From Pseudonocardia alaniniphila (GTDB taxonomy: Bacteria > Actinomycetota > Actinomycetes > Mycobacteriales > Pseudonocardiaceae): a DNA stretch of 64,000 bases. This document shows positions 52,596 through 61,812 of this stretch, in pieces. Both the position numbers and the translations under genes were made by a program. Each line of letters begins with the position of its first letter. The stretch's first letter is position 1. The notes beneath the pieces were generated by a model. It was not told the origin of the DNA, searched no databases, and was given only the letters and a program-made list of their open reading frames with translations. The stretch is taken from contig NZ_JAKXMK010000007.1 of NCBI RefSeq assembly GCF_022524485.1, positions 62,001 to 126,000 on the forward strand, in the 5' to 3' direction.

Positions 52596-54206
52596 CTACC
52601 CGGATGCCGTCCAGCCAGTGATTCGGGACTCAGGAGTCGGATCGGTCCGGGCCTCACCCAGCAGTGCGACGCCACGTTCGCCGATCATCACCGACGGGGC
52701 GTGAGTGAAAGCGCGGGGCAGATCCGGCATCACCGACGAGTCGATGACGTGCAGGTTCGCCACCCCGTGCACCCTGAGGGCGGGATCGACGACGGATTCC
52801 GCGTCCCGTCCCGCTCGGCAGGTGCCCACTGGGTGGTTCATCGAGGTGATCAGCTCACGCGCGGAGTCGAGCAGGGCGGCGTCGTCGGTCGCGGCGGGCA
52901 CCCCCAGCGGGCCCACCGAGGCTCCGAGAGTCGGGCTGGCGAAGATTTCCAGCGCGTGGCGCGTCCCGGCCACCATGGTCCGGCGATCGCGCGCGGTCTG
53001 GAGGTAGCACGGATCCAGAAGCGGCGCTGCCCGCGGGTCCGCCGATGCCAGCCGCACGGTGCCGCGGCTCTGCGGGTTCAGCAGGGTGACCAGGCAGGTC
53101 ACGCCAGGGTCCTGGCCGCCGGTCATGTCGAACAGCATCGGGGTCGCCAGGATGTCGGGTGCGGGCGCGTCGTCCTCGCAACGGATGAATGCCGCGGCCT
53201 GGACCAGCGCCGCCAGCGGACCGCGGCGCTCCCGCGCGTAGAGCTCTTTGGCCTCGTCCGATTCGAGGTGCTCCAGCAGGGTGGTGCCCCGCGTCAGTGG
53301 CCACGAGGCCATGTTCATCGGGTGGTCCTGAAAGTTGCCGCCCACGCCGGGCAGGTCGAGCGCGACCTCGATGCCATGCTCGCGCAGGTGGTCAGCGGGA
53401 CCGATTCCGGACAGCATGAGCAGCTGCGGCGTGCGGATGGCCCCTGCGGAGAGCACCACGGCGCCTGCCCGGTAGCTGACGTCCCGCCCGTGGCTGTCGC
53501 GCCCGGTGATACCCCGTGCCGCACCGTTTTCCAGCAGTACTCGCTCGACCAGGAAGCCGGTGTGGAGCGTCAGGTTCGGCCGCGCCAACGCGGGGCGCAG
53601 ATACTCCCGGGCCCCGCTGCTTCGCTCGCCGTCGCGCACGTTGCTGTAGAGCAGGCCCACGCCGTCCAGTTCGGCGCCGTTGAAGTCACGATTCAGCGGC
53701 AGACCGTGCTCGACTCCGGCCGTGATGAACGCCAGCGACAGCGGATCGACGTCCTTCGGTGTGGTCACGGCGATCGGGCCACCGGTTCCGTGCAGCGCCG
53801 AAGCGCCCAGCTCGTTGTCCTCGCTGCGGCGGAAACAGGGCAGAACGTCGTCCCACGCCCAGCCCTCCATGCCGCGTGCGGCCCATCCGTCGTAGTCGGA
53901 ACGGTGCCCGCGGCACCAGGCCGTGTAGTTGATCGTGCCCCCGCCGCCGAGCACGCGGCCGGCCGAGATGTCGATTCGACGCCCACCCAGCTGCGGCTGC
54001 GGCACCGTGGAATCGCACCAGTCAGCCGACCCACGCCAGGTGCTCAACGCGCCGGTGGGCACCGCCATGATCGGATCGTCGTCCGGCCCGCCGGCTTCCA
54101 ACAGCAGCACCCGCACGGCCGGGTCCTCGGTGAGCCTGGCCGCGACCACGCAACCGGCTGCCCCTGCGCCAACGACGATGTAGTCGAACTCTTCTGACGA
54201 GATCAC
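52596..54206 (-). CDS. GMC-family FAD oxidoreductase (choline/alcohol dehydrogenase-like)
   Basis: 536 aa. FAD motif YIVVGAGAAGCVVAARLTED and LLLEAGGPDDDP at the N-terminus, GMC signature 1 in GGRVLGGGG-type form (SAGRVLGGGGTINYTAW), signature 2 around GAVVLSAGAIRTPQLLMLSG, and the C-terminal catalytic His in ITSMNHPVGTCRAG with HVIDSSVMPDLPRAFT. It oxidises a primary alcohol to an aldehyde. Its neighbour is an aldehyde dehydrogenase, so alcohol to aldehyde to acid is the likely path (choline to betaine is one option). ATG 54206. Confidence 0.92.
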   Translation of the reverse strand: MISSEEFDYIVVGAGAAGCVVAARLTEDPAVRVLLLEAGGPDDDPIMAVPTGALSTWRGSADWCDSTVPQPQLGGRRIDISAGRVLGGGGTINYTAWCRGHRSDYDGWAARGMEGWAWDDVLPCFRRSEDNELGASALHGTGGPIAVTTPKDVDPLSLAFITAGVEHGLPLNRDFNGAELDGVGLLYSNVRDGERSSGAREYLRPALARPNLTLHTGFLVERVLLENGAARGITGRDSHGRDVSYRAGAVVLSAGAIRTPQLLMLSGIGPADHLREHGIEVALDLPGVGGNFQDHPMNMASWPLTRGTTLLEHLESDEAKELYARERRGPLAALVQAAAFIRCEDDAPAPDILATPMLFDMTGGQDPGVTCLVTLLNPQSRGTVRLASADPRAAPLLDPCYLQTARDRRTMVAGTRHALEIFASPTLGASVGPLGVPAATDDAALLDSARELITSMNHPVGTCRAGRDAESVVDPALRVHGVANLHVIDSSVMPDLPRAFTHAPSVMIGERGVALLGEARTDPTPESRITGWTASG

Positions 54207-54330
54207 GGGATGAACTCCTTGCGATCAACGGATTGCACCAGAATTCCAACGCACCTGCGGCGGCCCCGTCGGCCTCGTACCGCAGCCGTGCGGCACTGGC
54301 GACGAGCCTCGCTGATCGAGCCGGTCCCGC

Positions 54331-55803
54331 TCAGCCCAGGATGAAGGGGTCCCGCGTGCTGCCGGTCAATTCCACCCAGACAGCCTTGGTCTCCAGATAG
54401 GCGTCAACGGCCTCGGCGCCATTCTCGCGTCCGATTCCGGACTGCTGGTACCCACCGAACGGCACGTTGGGCGCCACGACCCGGTAGGCGTTGATCCACA
54501 CCGAACCGGCCCGCACCCGGGCCGCGACCCGGTGACCACGATGCACGTCCTTGGTCCAGACCGCCCCGGCGAGGCCGTACGGAGTGTCATTGGCCAGCTT
54601 GATCGCCTCGTCCTCGTCGGTGAAGGTCACCGCGGACAGGACCGGGCCGAAGATCTCTTCGCGGAACACGGTGCTGGCGGGCGTCACGGACAACACCGTC
54701 GGCGAGACGAAGTAGCCACCGAGCTGGTCATCTGCGGCACCCCCATAGGCAACCGTGGCGCCCTCGTCCCGAGCGGCGTCCAGGTATCCGACCACCTTCT
54801 CGAACTGGGGCCGGTTGGCGACCGGACCCATCTCGGTGTGTTCGTCGAACGGGTCGCCGAGCCGGATCGCGGCGGCCCGCTCGGCCACCCGCCGGACCAG
54901 CTCGTCGTGCACGTCCACGTGGCAGATCAGCCGGGAACCGGCCATACAGCTCTGCCCGGTGGCCGCGAAGACGCCCGCGACGAGGCCGTTGGCGGCGGCG
55001 TCCAGGTCCGCGTCCGGGAATACGATCTGCGGCGACTTGCCACCGAGCTCCAACGTGGCCGGGATGAGCCGGTCGGCGGCGGCACGGGCGACCGCTCGGC
55101 CGGTGGCGGTCGATCCGGTGAACGCGACCTTGTCGACACCCTCGTGGGCGACCAAGTGCTCGCCGACTTTCCGGGACAGGCCGGTGACGACGTTGACCAC
55201 CCCAGCGGGGAAGCCGGCCTGGCCGATCAGCTCGGCAAAACCGAGCGTCGACACGGGGGAGTGCTCGGACGGCTTGACCACGACCGTGCAGCCGGCGGCC
55301 AGCGCGGGCGCAAGCTTCCAGGTCATCAGCAGCAGCGGCGAGTTCCAGGGCGTGATCGCCGCGACCACGCCGACCGGCTCACGCCGCGTGTAGACGAGGT
55401 AATCGGGGTTGGGAGAGGGGATCTGCCGACCCTCCAGTCCCTGCGCGACACCGGCGAAGTAGTGGTACCAGCCGCCGATCGCCCGGAGCTGGCCGAGCAT
55501 CTCGCGATAGAGCTTGCCCGAGTCCTGTACCTCCAGCCGGGCAAGCCTGTCGGCGTCCTCGGTGACGAGGTCCCCGAGGCGACGCAGGCAGGCCGCCCGG
55601 GCAAACCCCGTCATGCGGCCCCACTCGCCGTCCAGCGCAGCCCGGGCCGCGTCGACAGCCGCGTCGACATCCTCCGCCGATCCGTCCGGGACGTCCGCCC
55701 ACGGTTGCCGGGTGTAGGGGGTCTCGCTCTGGAAGGTGATGCCGGAAGCGGCCTCAGCCGGCTTCCCTCCGATCAGCATCGGAAAGTGCACAAGTTCGGT
55801 CAT
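54331..55803 (-). CDS. NAD(P)-dependent aldehyde dehydrogenase
   Basis: 490 aa ALDH superfamily. ITPWNSPLLLMTWKLAPALA is the NAD-binding start, KPSEHSPVSTLGFAELI holds the conserved Lys, LELGGKSPQIVF the general-base Glu, and GQSCMAGSRL the catalytic Cys (about residue 285). EEIFGPVLSAVTF and PFGGYQQSGIGRENG complete the family pattern. It closely resembles betaine-aldehyde or hydroxymuconic-semialdehyde dehydrogenases. It is upstream of the GMC gene in the same direction, with 124 bp between them. Confidence 0.94.
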   Translation of the reverse strand: MTELVHFPMLIGGKPAEAASGITFQSETPYTRQPWADVPDGSAEDVDAAVDAARAALDGEWGRMTGFARAACLRRLGDLVTEDADRLARLEVQDSGKLYREMLGQLRAIGGWYHYFAGVAQGLEGRQIPSPNPDYLVYTRREPVGVVAAITPWNSPLLLMTWKLAPALAAGCTVVVKPSEHSPVSTLGFAELIGQAGFPAGVVNVVTGLSRKVGEHLVAHEGVDKVAFTGSTATGRAVARAAADRLIPATLELGGKSPQIVFPDADLDAAANGLVAGVFAATGQSCMAGSRLICHVDVHDELVRRVAERAAAIRLGDPFDEHTEMGPVANRPQFEKVVGYLDAARDEGATVAYGGAADDQLGGYFVSPTVLSVTPASTVFREEIFGPVLSAVTFTDEDEAIKLANDTPYGLAGAVWTKDVHRGHRVAARVRAGSVWINAYRVVAPNVPFGGYQQSGIGRENGAEAVDAYLETKAVWVELTGSTRDPFILG

Positions 55804-56088
55804 GATCGCCTCACTTTCGATTCGGCAGGAGTAGAGCTAGGCCCGCATTGGCGGGGCAGGTGCCCGAAGCGCTAGGCCTTCGCCACCACCAGAAACGGAC
55901 GCGTCACAATGCGACGCCATAAAGCGTGGTTGCCGGGTCGAACGGGATGGGCAGTGTGTCCGCTATCCCGGCAACGGTTCTTTCATCGCCTCTTCTTTGA
56001 GGCCGGGCAGCCCCGTTACGGCGGCACCGCCGGGCGACACGGTGTGTGGTCAGCGACCGGCTGAGTGGCCGGTCGGCCCGGGTATCTC

Positions 56089-56856
56089 CTAGTCGCCGGA
56101 TGCGTCGCGCAGTTCCGGCACCCGGCCGCCAGCCAGGGTCAGGATGCGTTCGCGGGCGGCGCGCAGCGCCCGTTCCGCGCTGTCCGGGTCGATCCGGCCG
56201 GACGGGCCCGCCAGGGTCAGCGCGGTCGTCTTGAAATCGAGCTGGTGCTGCAGTGGGATCGACACCGCGTCAATCCCGTCGACGAACTCGCGACGGGTGA
56301 ACGCGACGCCGGACTCCGCAACTCCCGCCAGGTATTCCTCCGACGGCAGTTCGATGCCGCGTCGCCGCAGATCGTGCCGCTGCTCCTCGGTGATGGCGAA
56401 CGCCAGCAGCACGTGGCTGGACGCGCCGACGTTGAGTGGAATCCGGGTGCCGACGCGGATATCGGCGCTCAGCACCTGATCGCTTTCCGCCCGCTGGATG
56501 ATCAGGCCGCTGTCCCGGTGCACCGCCGCGATCGTCGCGGTTTCCCCGGTCACCGCCACGAGCCCTTCGAGCACGTTCTGGATCTTCTGACCGAGCCCCG
56601 CGTGCTGGAGCGCGGTATTGCCTACCCGGACCGTGAGCAGGCTCAGTCCGTACCGGCCCTGCTCGTCCTGCTCCACCCAGCCGGACGCGACCAGCGTGGC
56701 CAGTTGCTTGTGGACGGTGCCGCGCGAGCTCCCCACGACGCGCGCGAGTTCGCTCACGCCATACGGCCGGGGCAGCGAGGCCAGGGTTTCCAGCAAGGCG
56801 AGGGTCTTCTGCGTCGAGCTGAGAATGTTCGCCGGGCGGTTGTCCTGGTTTGTCAT
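56089..56856 (-). CDS. IclR-family transcriptional regulator
   Basis: 255 aa. The winged helix is in residues 15-75 (KTLALLETLASLPRPYGVSE, LARVVGSSRGTVHKQLATL). The C-terminal effector domain has PLNVGASSHVLLAFA, AGVAESGVAFTRREFVDGID and AVSIPLQ. IclR proteins typically control adjacent catabolic operons, here the ALDH and GMC genes 285 bp downstream in the same direction. ATG 56856 lacks a strong ribosome site; leaderless translation is possible. Confidence 0.9.
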   Translation of the reverse strand: MTNQDNRPANILSSTQKTLALLETLASLPRPYGVSELARVVGSSRGTVHKQLATLVASGWVEQDEQGRYGLSLLTVRVGNTALQHAGLGQKIQNVLEGLVAVTGETATIAAVHRDSGLIIQRAESDQVLSADIRVGTRIPLNVGASSHVLLAFAITEEQRHDLRRRGIELPSEEYLAGVAESGVAFTRREFVDGIDAVSIPLQHQLDFKTTALTLAGPSGRIDPDSAERALRAARERILTLAGGRVPELRDASGD

Positions 56857-57169
56857 CGATACGGATACAGCGTCATCGTCCACGAGACAGAGTGTAGGTC
56901 GGCCGACTCCACGGGGCAACGCTGCACGGTGCCGGGCGATCGCGTTCACGCCTGAGGTAGCCGCGACCCCCGACCCGTTGCGGCACGCGTGCGTCTCGAC
57001 CTGGCTGAGGCGGGGTCGGCCGGCCCGTCTGTCCGGTGATGATCGTCATTTGGGGACTTGCAGCTGTGTACCGCCCGGTTTGCGACCCCGATCTGCCGAT
57101 CATGGTCAGGTACCGGGCAGGCCGGAGCCCGGCTGCCGGAGGCCAAGTCTGGCGTCACAAGGATCTGGG
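56857..57169. other. Gene-free region with a diverged 67-bp-type palindrome
   Basis: About 310 bp between the IclR and SDR genes (promoter side of IclR, downstream of SDR). It contains the palindromic element at 57037-57104 described separately and otherwise nothing recognisable. Confidence 0.5.
57037..57104. repeat. Diverged copy of the 67-bp palindromic element
   Basis: A 68-bp near-palindrome with ATGATCG near the left end and CGATCATG at the right, TTTGGGG and CCCC in the inner arms, the same layout as the nine copies at 14.4-15.8 kb. Most similar to the last of these (15776-15843), which also has TTGGGG. It lies 66 bp after the SDR stop, so it may be transcribed with the SDR mRNA. Confidence 0.6.
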
Positions 57170-57943
57170 TTATGGGCCTCCTCCAGATGAGACGATGACC
57201 TGCCCGGTGACCCAGCTTGCGTCGGGCCCGGTCAGCCAGCTGACGAGACGGGCAGCGTCGTCGGGTTCGCCCCAGCGGCCCATGGGCTCATGCGCGATGA
57301 CTTCTCGGCGCAACTGATCGTCGGCGTAGCCGGTGTCGGTCGCGCCTGGGTCGATGGTGTTGACGGTGATGTTGCGGGGTGCGAGGTGGGCGGCCAGGCT
57401 GATCGTGAGCTGGTGGAGAGCGCCCTTCGAAGCGATGTATGGCAGTTCGTCGGGAATCGGGCCGCGATGCTGACCGGAGGTCATCAGGATGACTCGACCG
57501 GGCGTCACGCCGCTGTGCTGTCGGGCGAACTCCTTGACCAGCAGCATGCTCGCACGGGTGTTGACGGCATAGCTCAGGTCAATCTCCTCGCAGGTGAGCT
57601 GATCGAGGTTTTGTCTGCTGCTGCGGGCGTGGTTGGCGACGAGGATGTCAATGTGGCCAAAGACGCCGACTGCCTGATTCAGGATGCTCGCCGGTGCCGT
57701 GGGCTCGGAGAAGTCGGCTGCGGCGTGCTCAACACGTGCCCCGGTCGCGGTGAGTTCCTCGACGAGCAGCTCCGCGCCATTGCTGTCGGCTCCCCAAGGT
57801 TGATCGGCGTCATGCGGTTCCCACGAGTGCAGGAACAGAGAGGTTCCTGTGGCCGCGAGTCGACGTGCGATAGCAGCTCCGATGCCGATCCGGCGGCTGA
57901 CTCCAGTCACGATGGCTACCCGAGGCGCTGCGCTCGCCGACAT
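57170..57943 (-). CDS. Short-chain dehydrogenase/reductase
   Basis: 257 aa classical-type SDR. The nucleotide motif is VTGVSRRIGIGAAIARRLAA (TGxxxxxGIG variant), NHARSS replaces the usual NNAG, and the catalytic residues are Ser in ILMTSGQHRG and the YIASKGAL motif (Y-x3-K). The C-terminal TGPDASWVTGQVIVSSGG is typical. NAD(P)H-dependent ketone reduction is expected. ATG 57943. Isolated between the IclR gene and the integrase remnant, so it may have come with the mobile element. Confidence 0.92.
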   Translation of the reverse strand: MSASAAPRVAIVTGVSRRIGIGAAIARRLAATGTSLFLHSWEPHDADQPWGADSNGAELLVEELTATGARVEHAAADFSEPTAPASILNQAVGVFGHIDILVANHARSSRQNLDQLTCEEIDLSYAVNTRASMLLVKEFARQHSGVTPGRVILMTSGQHRGPIPDELPYIASKGALHQLTISLAAHLAPRNITVNTIDPGATDTGYADDQLRREVIAHEPMGRWGEPDDAARLVSWLTGPDASWVTGQVIVSSGGGP

Positions 57944-58031
57944 GTGATCACTGTTGCGGTTCCGCAGATTGATCGCAGCCGAGTTCCCTTTCAGGCACCG
58001 CGCCACCTGATCGTGTGGGCCGGGTAGCCGG

Positions 58032-58175
58032 TCCCGCCTGGCTCCGCAAGTGGCCGAATGGGCCGGGCACTCGGCCGAGGTGCTGCTCAAGGTCTACGCC
58101 AAGTGCATCGACGGACAGGACGTCATCGCGCGATGGCGAGTCATGCAGGCGCTCGGACACCGCGACGGCACGTAG
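58032..58175 (+). pseudogene. Tyrosine recombinase (integrase) C-terminal remnant
   Basis: A frame closed upstream by a stop and ending at TAG 58173-58175 encodes the last 47 residues of an actinobacterial phage-type integrase: RLAPQVAEWAGHSAEVLLKV followed by YAKCIDGQDVIARWRVMQAL. GHS (box II His) and the Tyr of KVYAKC (nucleophile) are both recognisable. The rest of the gene is missing. Together with the tRNA-Arg 140 bp downstream it marks the scar of an integrated element such as an AICE or plasmid. Confidence 0.8.
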
Positions 58176-58264
58176 GTGCCTGCTGGGCACGGCGTGGACA
58201 CGCATTGGGCACAGACGGCCGATTGGCGCCGGTGCGGGCCGGACTTGGTCGGACACAACAAGAT

Positions 58265-58299
58265 CGGCCCCTCACCTTGTTCATGCTGGTGAGGGGCCG
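58265..58299 (+). terminator. Strong rho-independent-like hairpin
   Basis: CGGCCCCTCACC (58265-58276) and GGTGAGGGGCCG (58288-58299) form a perfect 12-bp stem with an 11-nt loop, followed by TTTCT on the plus strand. It ends 20 bp before the tRNA's 3' end, so it could also terminate the tRNA transcript from the other strand. Confidence 0.75.
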
Positions 58300-58318
58300 T
58301 TTCTGGTGGTGATCCGGA

Positions 58319-58393
58319 TGGTGCCCCCGGCAGGATTCGAACCTGCGCTCCCGCCTCCGGAGGGCGGTGCTCTATCCCCTGAGCTACGGGGGC
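58319..58393 (-). tRNA. tRNA-Arg (anticodon CCG)
   Basis: Complete cloverleaf: acceptor GCCCCCG pairs with CGGGGGC, D-arm GCTCAGGGGATAGAGC, anticodon stem CCGCC/GGCGG with loop CTCCGGA (anticodon CCG), T-arm GCAGGTTCGAATCCTGC, discriminator A, and an encoded CCA (58319-58321). It reads Arg CGG codons, frequent in this GC-rich genome. Its 3' end faces the integrase remnant, the usual attachment-site geometry. Confidence 0.97.
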
Positions 58394-58428
58394 CGTGCAA
58401 CGTGGGAAACCCTAGCGCACGCCCTGAT

Positions 58429-59169
58429 TCAGCTCGGCAGCGGCTGCCCACCCCGCTCGGCGAGGAGCTGACGCAGGTAGGCGGCCTCGGTGGTCTGGGA
58501 GCTGAGCATCTGTGCGGCGAGGTTGCGCACCTGCGGCATCGAGGCGTGCTGGGCGCCGTACTGCAGCATCGTGGCGCCTCCCTCGTGGTGACGCAGCATC
58601 AACTGCAGGAACATCACGTCGAGCTGGTGGCCGGTGGCCGCCCGCATGCCGGCCAGTTCCTCGGTGCTGGCCATGCCCGGCATCGTGGCGACGCCGCCCG
58701 AGGGCGTCGCGGTGCCCATGTGGGCGTGGTCGGCGGGGCCGGTCATCCAGGCCATGTGGCCGCCGACCGGCAGCGCCCCGGCGCCCCACAGCTCGAGCCA
58801 GCCCTGCATGCGCCCGATCTGGGAGGTCTGGGTGGCCTCGATGTCGGACGCGAGCTGGAACAGCGCCGGGTCGGTGGTGTGGTCGCGTTCCCAGGCCGCC
58901 ATCGCGACGGCCTGCTGGTGGTGCACGGTCATGTCCTGCGCGAACCCGACGTCGACGGAGTCGGCGGTGGGTGTGGCCGGCGCGGGGGCCGAGCCGGGGA
59001 GGCCGGCGAGGAGGCCGCCCGCCGCCCCGAGTAGGAGCAGGGCCGCCGCGGCGGCGACGATGAGCAGCGGCCGCACCCACCGGCCCTCGTGCGGCGGAGG
59101 GTCCGCGGGTGGCGGGGCGTCCATGGTGCCGGCGGCCGGAGCGGTCGGGGTGCTCACCCGAACCATCAT
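58429..59169 (-). CDS. DUF305 membrane-anchored protein
   Basis: 246 aa. One membrane anchor (about residues 34-56) follows a Pro-rich tail. The DUF305 ferritin-like helical domain has FAQDMTVHHQQAVAMAAW and FLQLMLRHHEGGATMLQYGA, with the conserved HH pairs that probably bind metal, and a Met/His-rich loop (GHMAWMTGPADHAHMG). Homologues occur in copper-resistance and metal-stress contexts. The ATG at 59169 overlaps the DUF3105 stop by 4 nt, so the two are co-translated. Confidence 0.9.
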   Translation of the reverse strand: MMVRVSTPTAPAAGTMDAPPPADPPPHEGRWVRPLLIVAAAAALLLLGAAGGLLAGLPGSAPAPATPTADSVDVGFAQDMTVHHQQAVAMAAWERDHTTDPALFQLASDIEATQTSQIGRMQGWLELWGAGALPVGGHMAWMTGPADHAHMGTATPSGGVATMPGMASTEELAGMRAATGHQLDVMFLQLMLRHHEGGATMLQYGAQHASMPQVRNLAAQMLSSQTTEAAYLRQLLAERGGQPLPS

Positions 59170-59954
59170 GAACCGCCGTCGGGGGCGACGCCCGCTCCCG
59201 GCGTTGTCTCGACCTGCGAGCCCGGCGTGCCGGGGGCGGGAGCGGGGGCGAACGGTGGCGGGTTGTCCTGGGAGAAGCCGCCGTTCGATCCGACCTCGTT
59301 GCAGCTCGCACCCGGCTCGGGGTACGTGTACTGGTTCAGGCGCAGCGCGGCGATGAACTGGTCGATCCGCGGGTCGGCGACGTCCGACAGCTTGAGCTGG
59401 TGGCCCCAGGACTGCAGCGAGATCGGCTGGTCCAGCCCCGGGTAGGGCGACATCACCGTGTAGGGCTGGCCGTCGACCTTGCTCTGGAGCGTCTCGAGTG
59501 CGTCTCCGGTGACCTGGTCGGGGTTGTACGCGATCCAGACCGCGCCGTGCTCGAGGGAGTGGACGAGGTTCTCGGTGCGCACCGCCTGCGGGTAGACGAC
59601 GCCGTTGCACGCGGCCCACACGGCGTCGTGCGCGCCGCCGAACGGCGGGCTGTGCGTGTAGGCGACCTGGGTCTCGCGGCCGACGTGCTGGCCGCCCGGG
59701 TATCCCTGCACCACCACGCCGGGGATCTGCGTCGACGGGTCCTGGTTCTGCGCCGTGGGCGTGAACGGGGCGAGCGCTTCGGTCTTCGCCTGGTTCTGCT
59801 GGTTGCGCAGGAACGCGTAGCCGAACACACCGCCTGCGAAGAGGACCACCACGAGAACGGCGGCGATCAGCCCCCACGGGGTGGACTTCTGGCTGACGAC
59901 GGGCGTGCGCGCGCGCGAGCTTCGAGACGCCTTGCTCTTGTTGCCGCTGACCAT
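59166..59954 (-). CDS. DUF3105 membrane-anchored protein
   Basis: 262 aa with one N-terminal membrane segment (about residues 28-49) and an extracellular DUF3105 domain: YTHSPPFGGAHDAVWAACNG, LVHSLEHGAVWIAYNP and YPGLDQPISLQSWGH. Conserved Cys and His suggest metal binding or disulfides. The C-terminus is Pro-rich. Almost always paired with DUF305 upstream of argS in actinobacteria; function unknown, possibly an extracellular metal-linked enzyme pair. Divergent from argS. Confidence 0.9.
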   Translation of the reverse strand: MVSGNKSKASRSSRARTPVVSQKSTPWGLIAAVLVVVLFAGGVFGYAFLRNQQNQAKTEALAPFTPTAQNQDPSTQIPGVVVQGYPGGQHVGRETQVAYTHSPPFGGAHDAVWAACNGVVYPQAVRTENLVHSLEHGAVWIAYNPDQVTGDALETLQSKVDGQPYTVMSPYPGLDQPISLQSWGHQLKLSDVADPRIDQFIAALRLNQYTYPEPGASCNEVGSNGGFSQDNPPPFAPAPAPGTPGSQVETTPGAGVAPDGGS

Positions 59955-60079
59955 GATCCGTCCAGAACATAGGGGCCGGGAAAGGAGGCGCGGGCGTCAC
60001 CCGGACGGCCCTTGCCGGAGGGCAAGTGTAGGAGTGAGGCGTGAGTAAGTGGCGAGCGCCACCTCCTAGACTGGGTCGG

Positions 60080-61735
60080 GTGAATCCCGCCCTGCTCGCC
60101 GACCTGGTCCGCTCGACCGCGTCCGAGGTGCTCACGGACCGCGGCCTGGACCTCGCGGCGCTGCCCGACGACGTCGGCGTCGAGCGTCCGCGCAACCCCG
60201 AGCACGGCGACTACGCCACCAACGTGGCCCTCCGTACCGCGAAGAAGGCCGGCGTCCCCCCGCGCGAACTGGCCGGCTGGCTCGCCGAGGCCCTCGCCGC
60301 CCGCGACGCCATCGAGAGCGCGGAGATCGCCGGGCCCGGCTTCATCAACCTCCGGCTCGCCGCCGACGCGCAGGGCGCGATCGTCGGCGACGTCCTGCAG
60401 GCGGGCGACGCCTACGGCACCGGCGACGAGCTCGCCGATCGGAACATCAACCTGGAGTTCGTCTCCGCCAACCCCACCGGGCCGCTGCACCTCGGCCACA
60501 CCCGCTGGGCCGCCGTCGGCGATGCGCTCGGCCGGGTGCTCGCCGCCCGGGGCGGCAAGGTCACCCGGGAGTACTACTTCAACGACGCCGGTGGCCAGAT
60601 CGACCGCTTCGTCGACTCGCTGGTCGCCGCGGCGAAGGGCGAGCCCACCCCGGAGAACGGGTACGGCGGCGCCTACATCGGCGAGATCGCGGCCCAGATC
60701 ACGACCGCCGAGCCCGGAGTCCTCGACCTGCCCGACGCGCAGCGTCGCGAGGAGTTCCGCCGGATCGGCGTCAACCTCATGTTCGACGAGATCAAGCGGG
60801 CTCTGCACGCGTTCGGCACCGACTTCGACGTGTGGTTCCACGAGAAGTCCCTGCACGACTCGGGTGCGGTCGGCGCGGCGGTGCAGCGGCTCAAGGACTC
60901 GGGCAACCTCTACTTCTCCGACGGCGCGTGGTGGCTGCGCTCCACCGACCAGGGCGACGACAAGGACCGTCCGGTCATCAAGAGCGACGGCCAGCCCGCC
61001 TACATCGCGGGCGACCTCGCCTACTACCTGGACAAGCGCAAGCGTGGCTTCGACCTGTGCATCTACATGCTCGGCGCCGACCACCACGGCTACATCGCTC
61101 GGCTGCGGGCGGCAGCGGCCGCGTTCGGCGACGACCCGAACACCGTCGAGGTCCTGATCGGCCAGATGGTCAACCTGTTCCGCGACGGCCAGCCGGTGCG
61201 GATGAGCAAGCGGGCCGGCACCGCCGTGAGCATGGACGACCTGGTGGACGCCGTCGGTGTCGACGCTGCGCGCTACACGCTGATCCGGTCGTCGGTCGAC
61301 TCCACCCTCGACATCGACCTGGACCTGATCGTTCGCCGCAGCAACGACAACCCGGTCTTCTACGTGCAGTACGCGCACGCCCGGCTCGCGTCGCTGGCGC
61401 GCAACGCGGCCGACCTCGGCGTCACCGTGCCCGACGTACCGGACTTCGGCCTGCTCGACCAGCCCCGCGAGGGCGACCTGATCCGCACGATCGGCGAGTT
61501 CCCGGCGGTGGTCGCGTCGGCCGCCGAGCTGCGCGAGCCGCACCGGGTGGCGCGCTACCTGGAGCAGCTGGCGAGCGCGTACCACAAGTTCTACGACGCC
61601 TGTCGCGTGCTACCGATCGGCGACGAGGAGATCTCCGACCTGCACCGCAACCGGCTCGCGCTGTGCGTGGCGGCCCGCCAGGTGTTCGCCAACGGCCTCT
61701 CGCTGCTGGGCGTGTCCGCACCGGAGCGGATGTGA
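60080..61735 (+). CDS. argS: Arginyl-tRNA synthetase
   Basis: 551 aa class I synthetase. N-terminal Add-1 domain ([20 protein letters not shown]), HIGH motif as HLGHTR (about residue 138), KMSKS as MSKRAGTA (about residue 375), and the C-terminal DALR anticodon-binding domain ([29 protein letters not shown]). It charges tRNA-Arg; one such tRNA lies 1.7 kb upstream. GTG 60080 is preceded at 7 nt by TAGACT, a TANNNT-type -10 box, so translation is probably leaderless. A GTG at 60041 has a better ribosome site but adds 13 atypical residues. Confidence 0.96.
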   Translation: MNPALLADLVRSTASEVLTDRGLDLAALPDDVGVERPRNPEHGDYATNVALRTAKKAGVPPRELAGWLAEALAARDAIESAEIAGPGFINLRLAADAQGAIVGDVLQAGDAYGTGDELADRNINLEFVSANPTGPLHLGHTRWAAVGDALGRVLAARGGKVTREYYFNDAGGQIDRFVDSLVAAAKGEPTPENGYGGAYIGEIAAQITTAEPGVLDLPDAQRREEFRRIGVNLMFDEIKRALHAFGTDFDVWFHEKSLHDSGAVGAAVQRLKDSGNLYFSDGAWWLRSTDQGDDKDRPVIKSDGQPAYIAGDLAYYLDKRKRGFDLCIYMLGADHHGYIARLRAAAAAFGDDPNTVEVLIGQMVNLFRDGQPVRMSKRAGTAVSMDDLVDAVGVDAARYTLIRSSVDSTLDIDLDLIVRRSNDNPVFYVQYAHARLASLARNAADLGVTVPDVPDFGLLDQPREGDLIRTIGEFPAVVASAAELREPHRVARYLEQLASAYHKFYDACRVLPIGDEEISDLHRNRLALCVAARQVFANGLSLLGVSAPERM

Positions 61736-61812
61736 GCGCCGACGTGCTCTCTCCCGCGGAGGCGCCGTCATTGCCGGCCGACGTGCTCTTCCCCGCGGCG
61801 GCGGCATCATGA
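61732..61812 (+). CDS. 26-codon mini-ORF with internal repeat, coupling argS to lysA
   Basis: GTG at 61732 overlaps the argS stop (GTGA), and its own TGA at 61810-61812 overlaps the lysA ATG (ATGA). It would encode [14 protein letters not shown] followed by [11 protein letters not shown] after the start. The DNA repeats in frame: 61738-61772 and 61777-61811 share 29 of 35 positions at a 39-bp period. It may be a real small peptide, or only a translational bridge, since lysA has no clear ribosome site of its own. Not recognised. Confidence 0.4.
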   Translation: MSADVLSPAEAPSLPADVLFPAAAAS

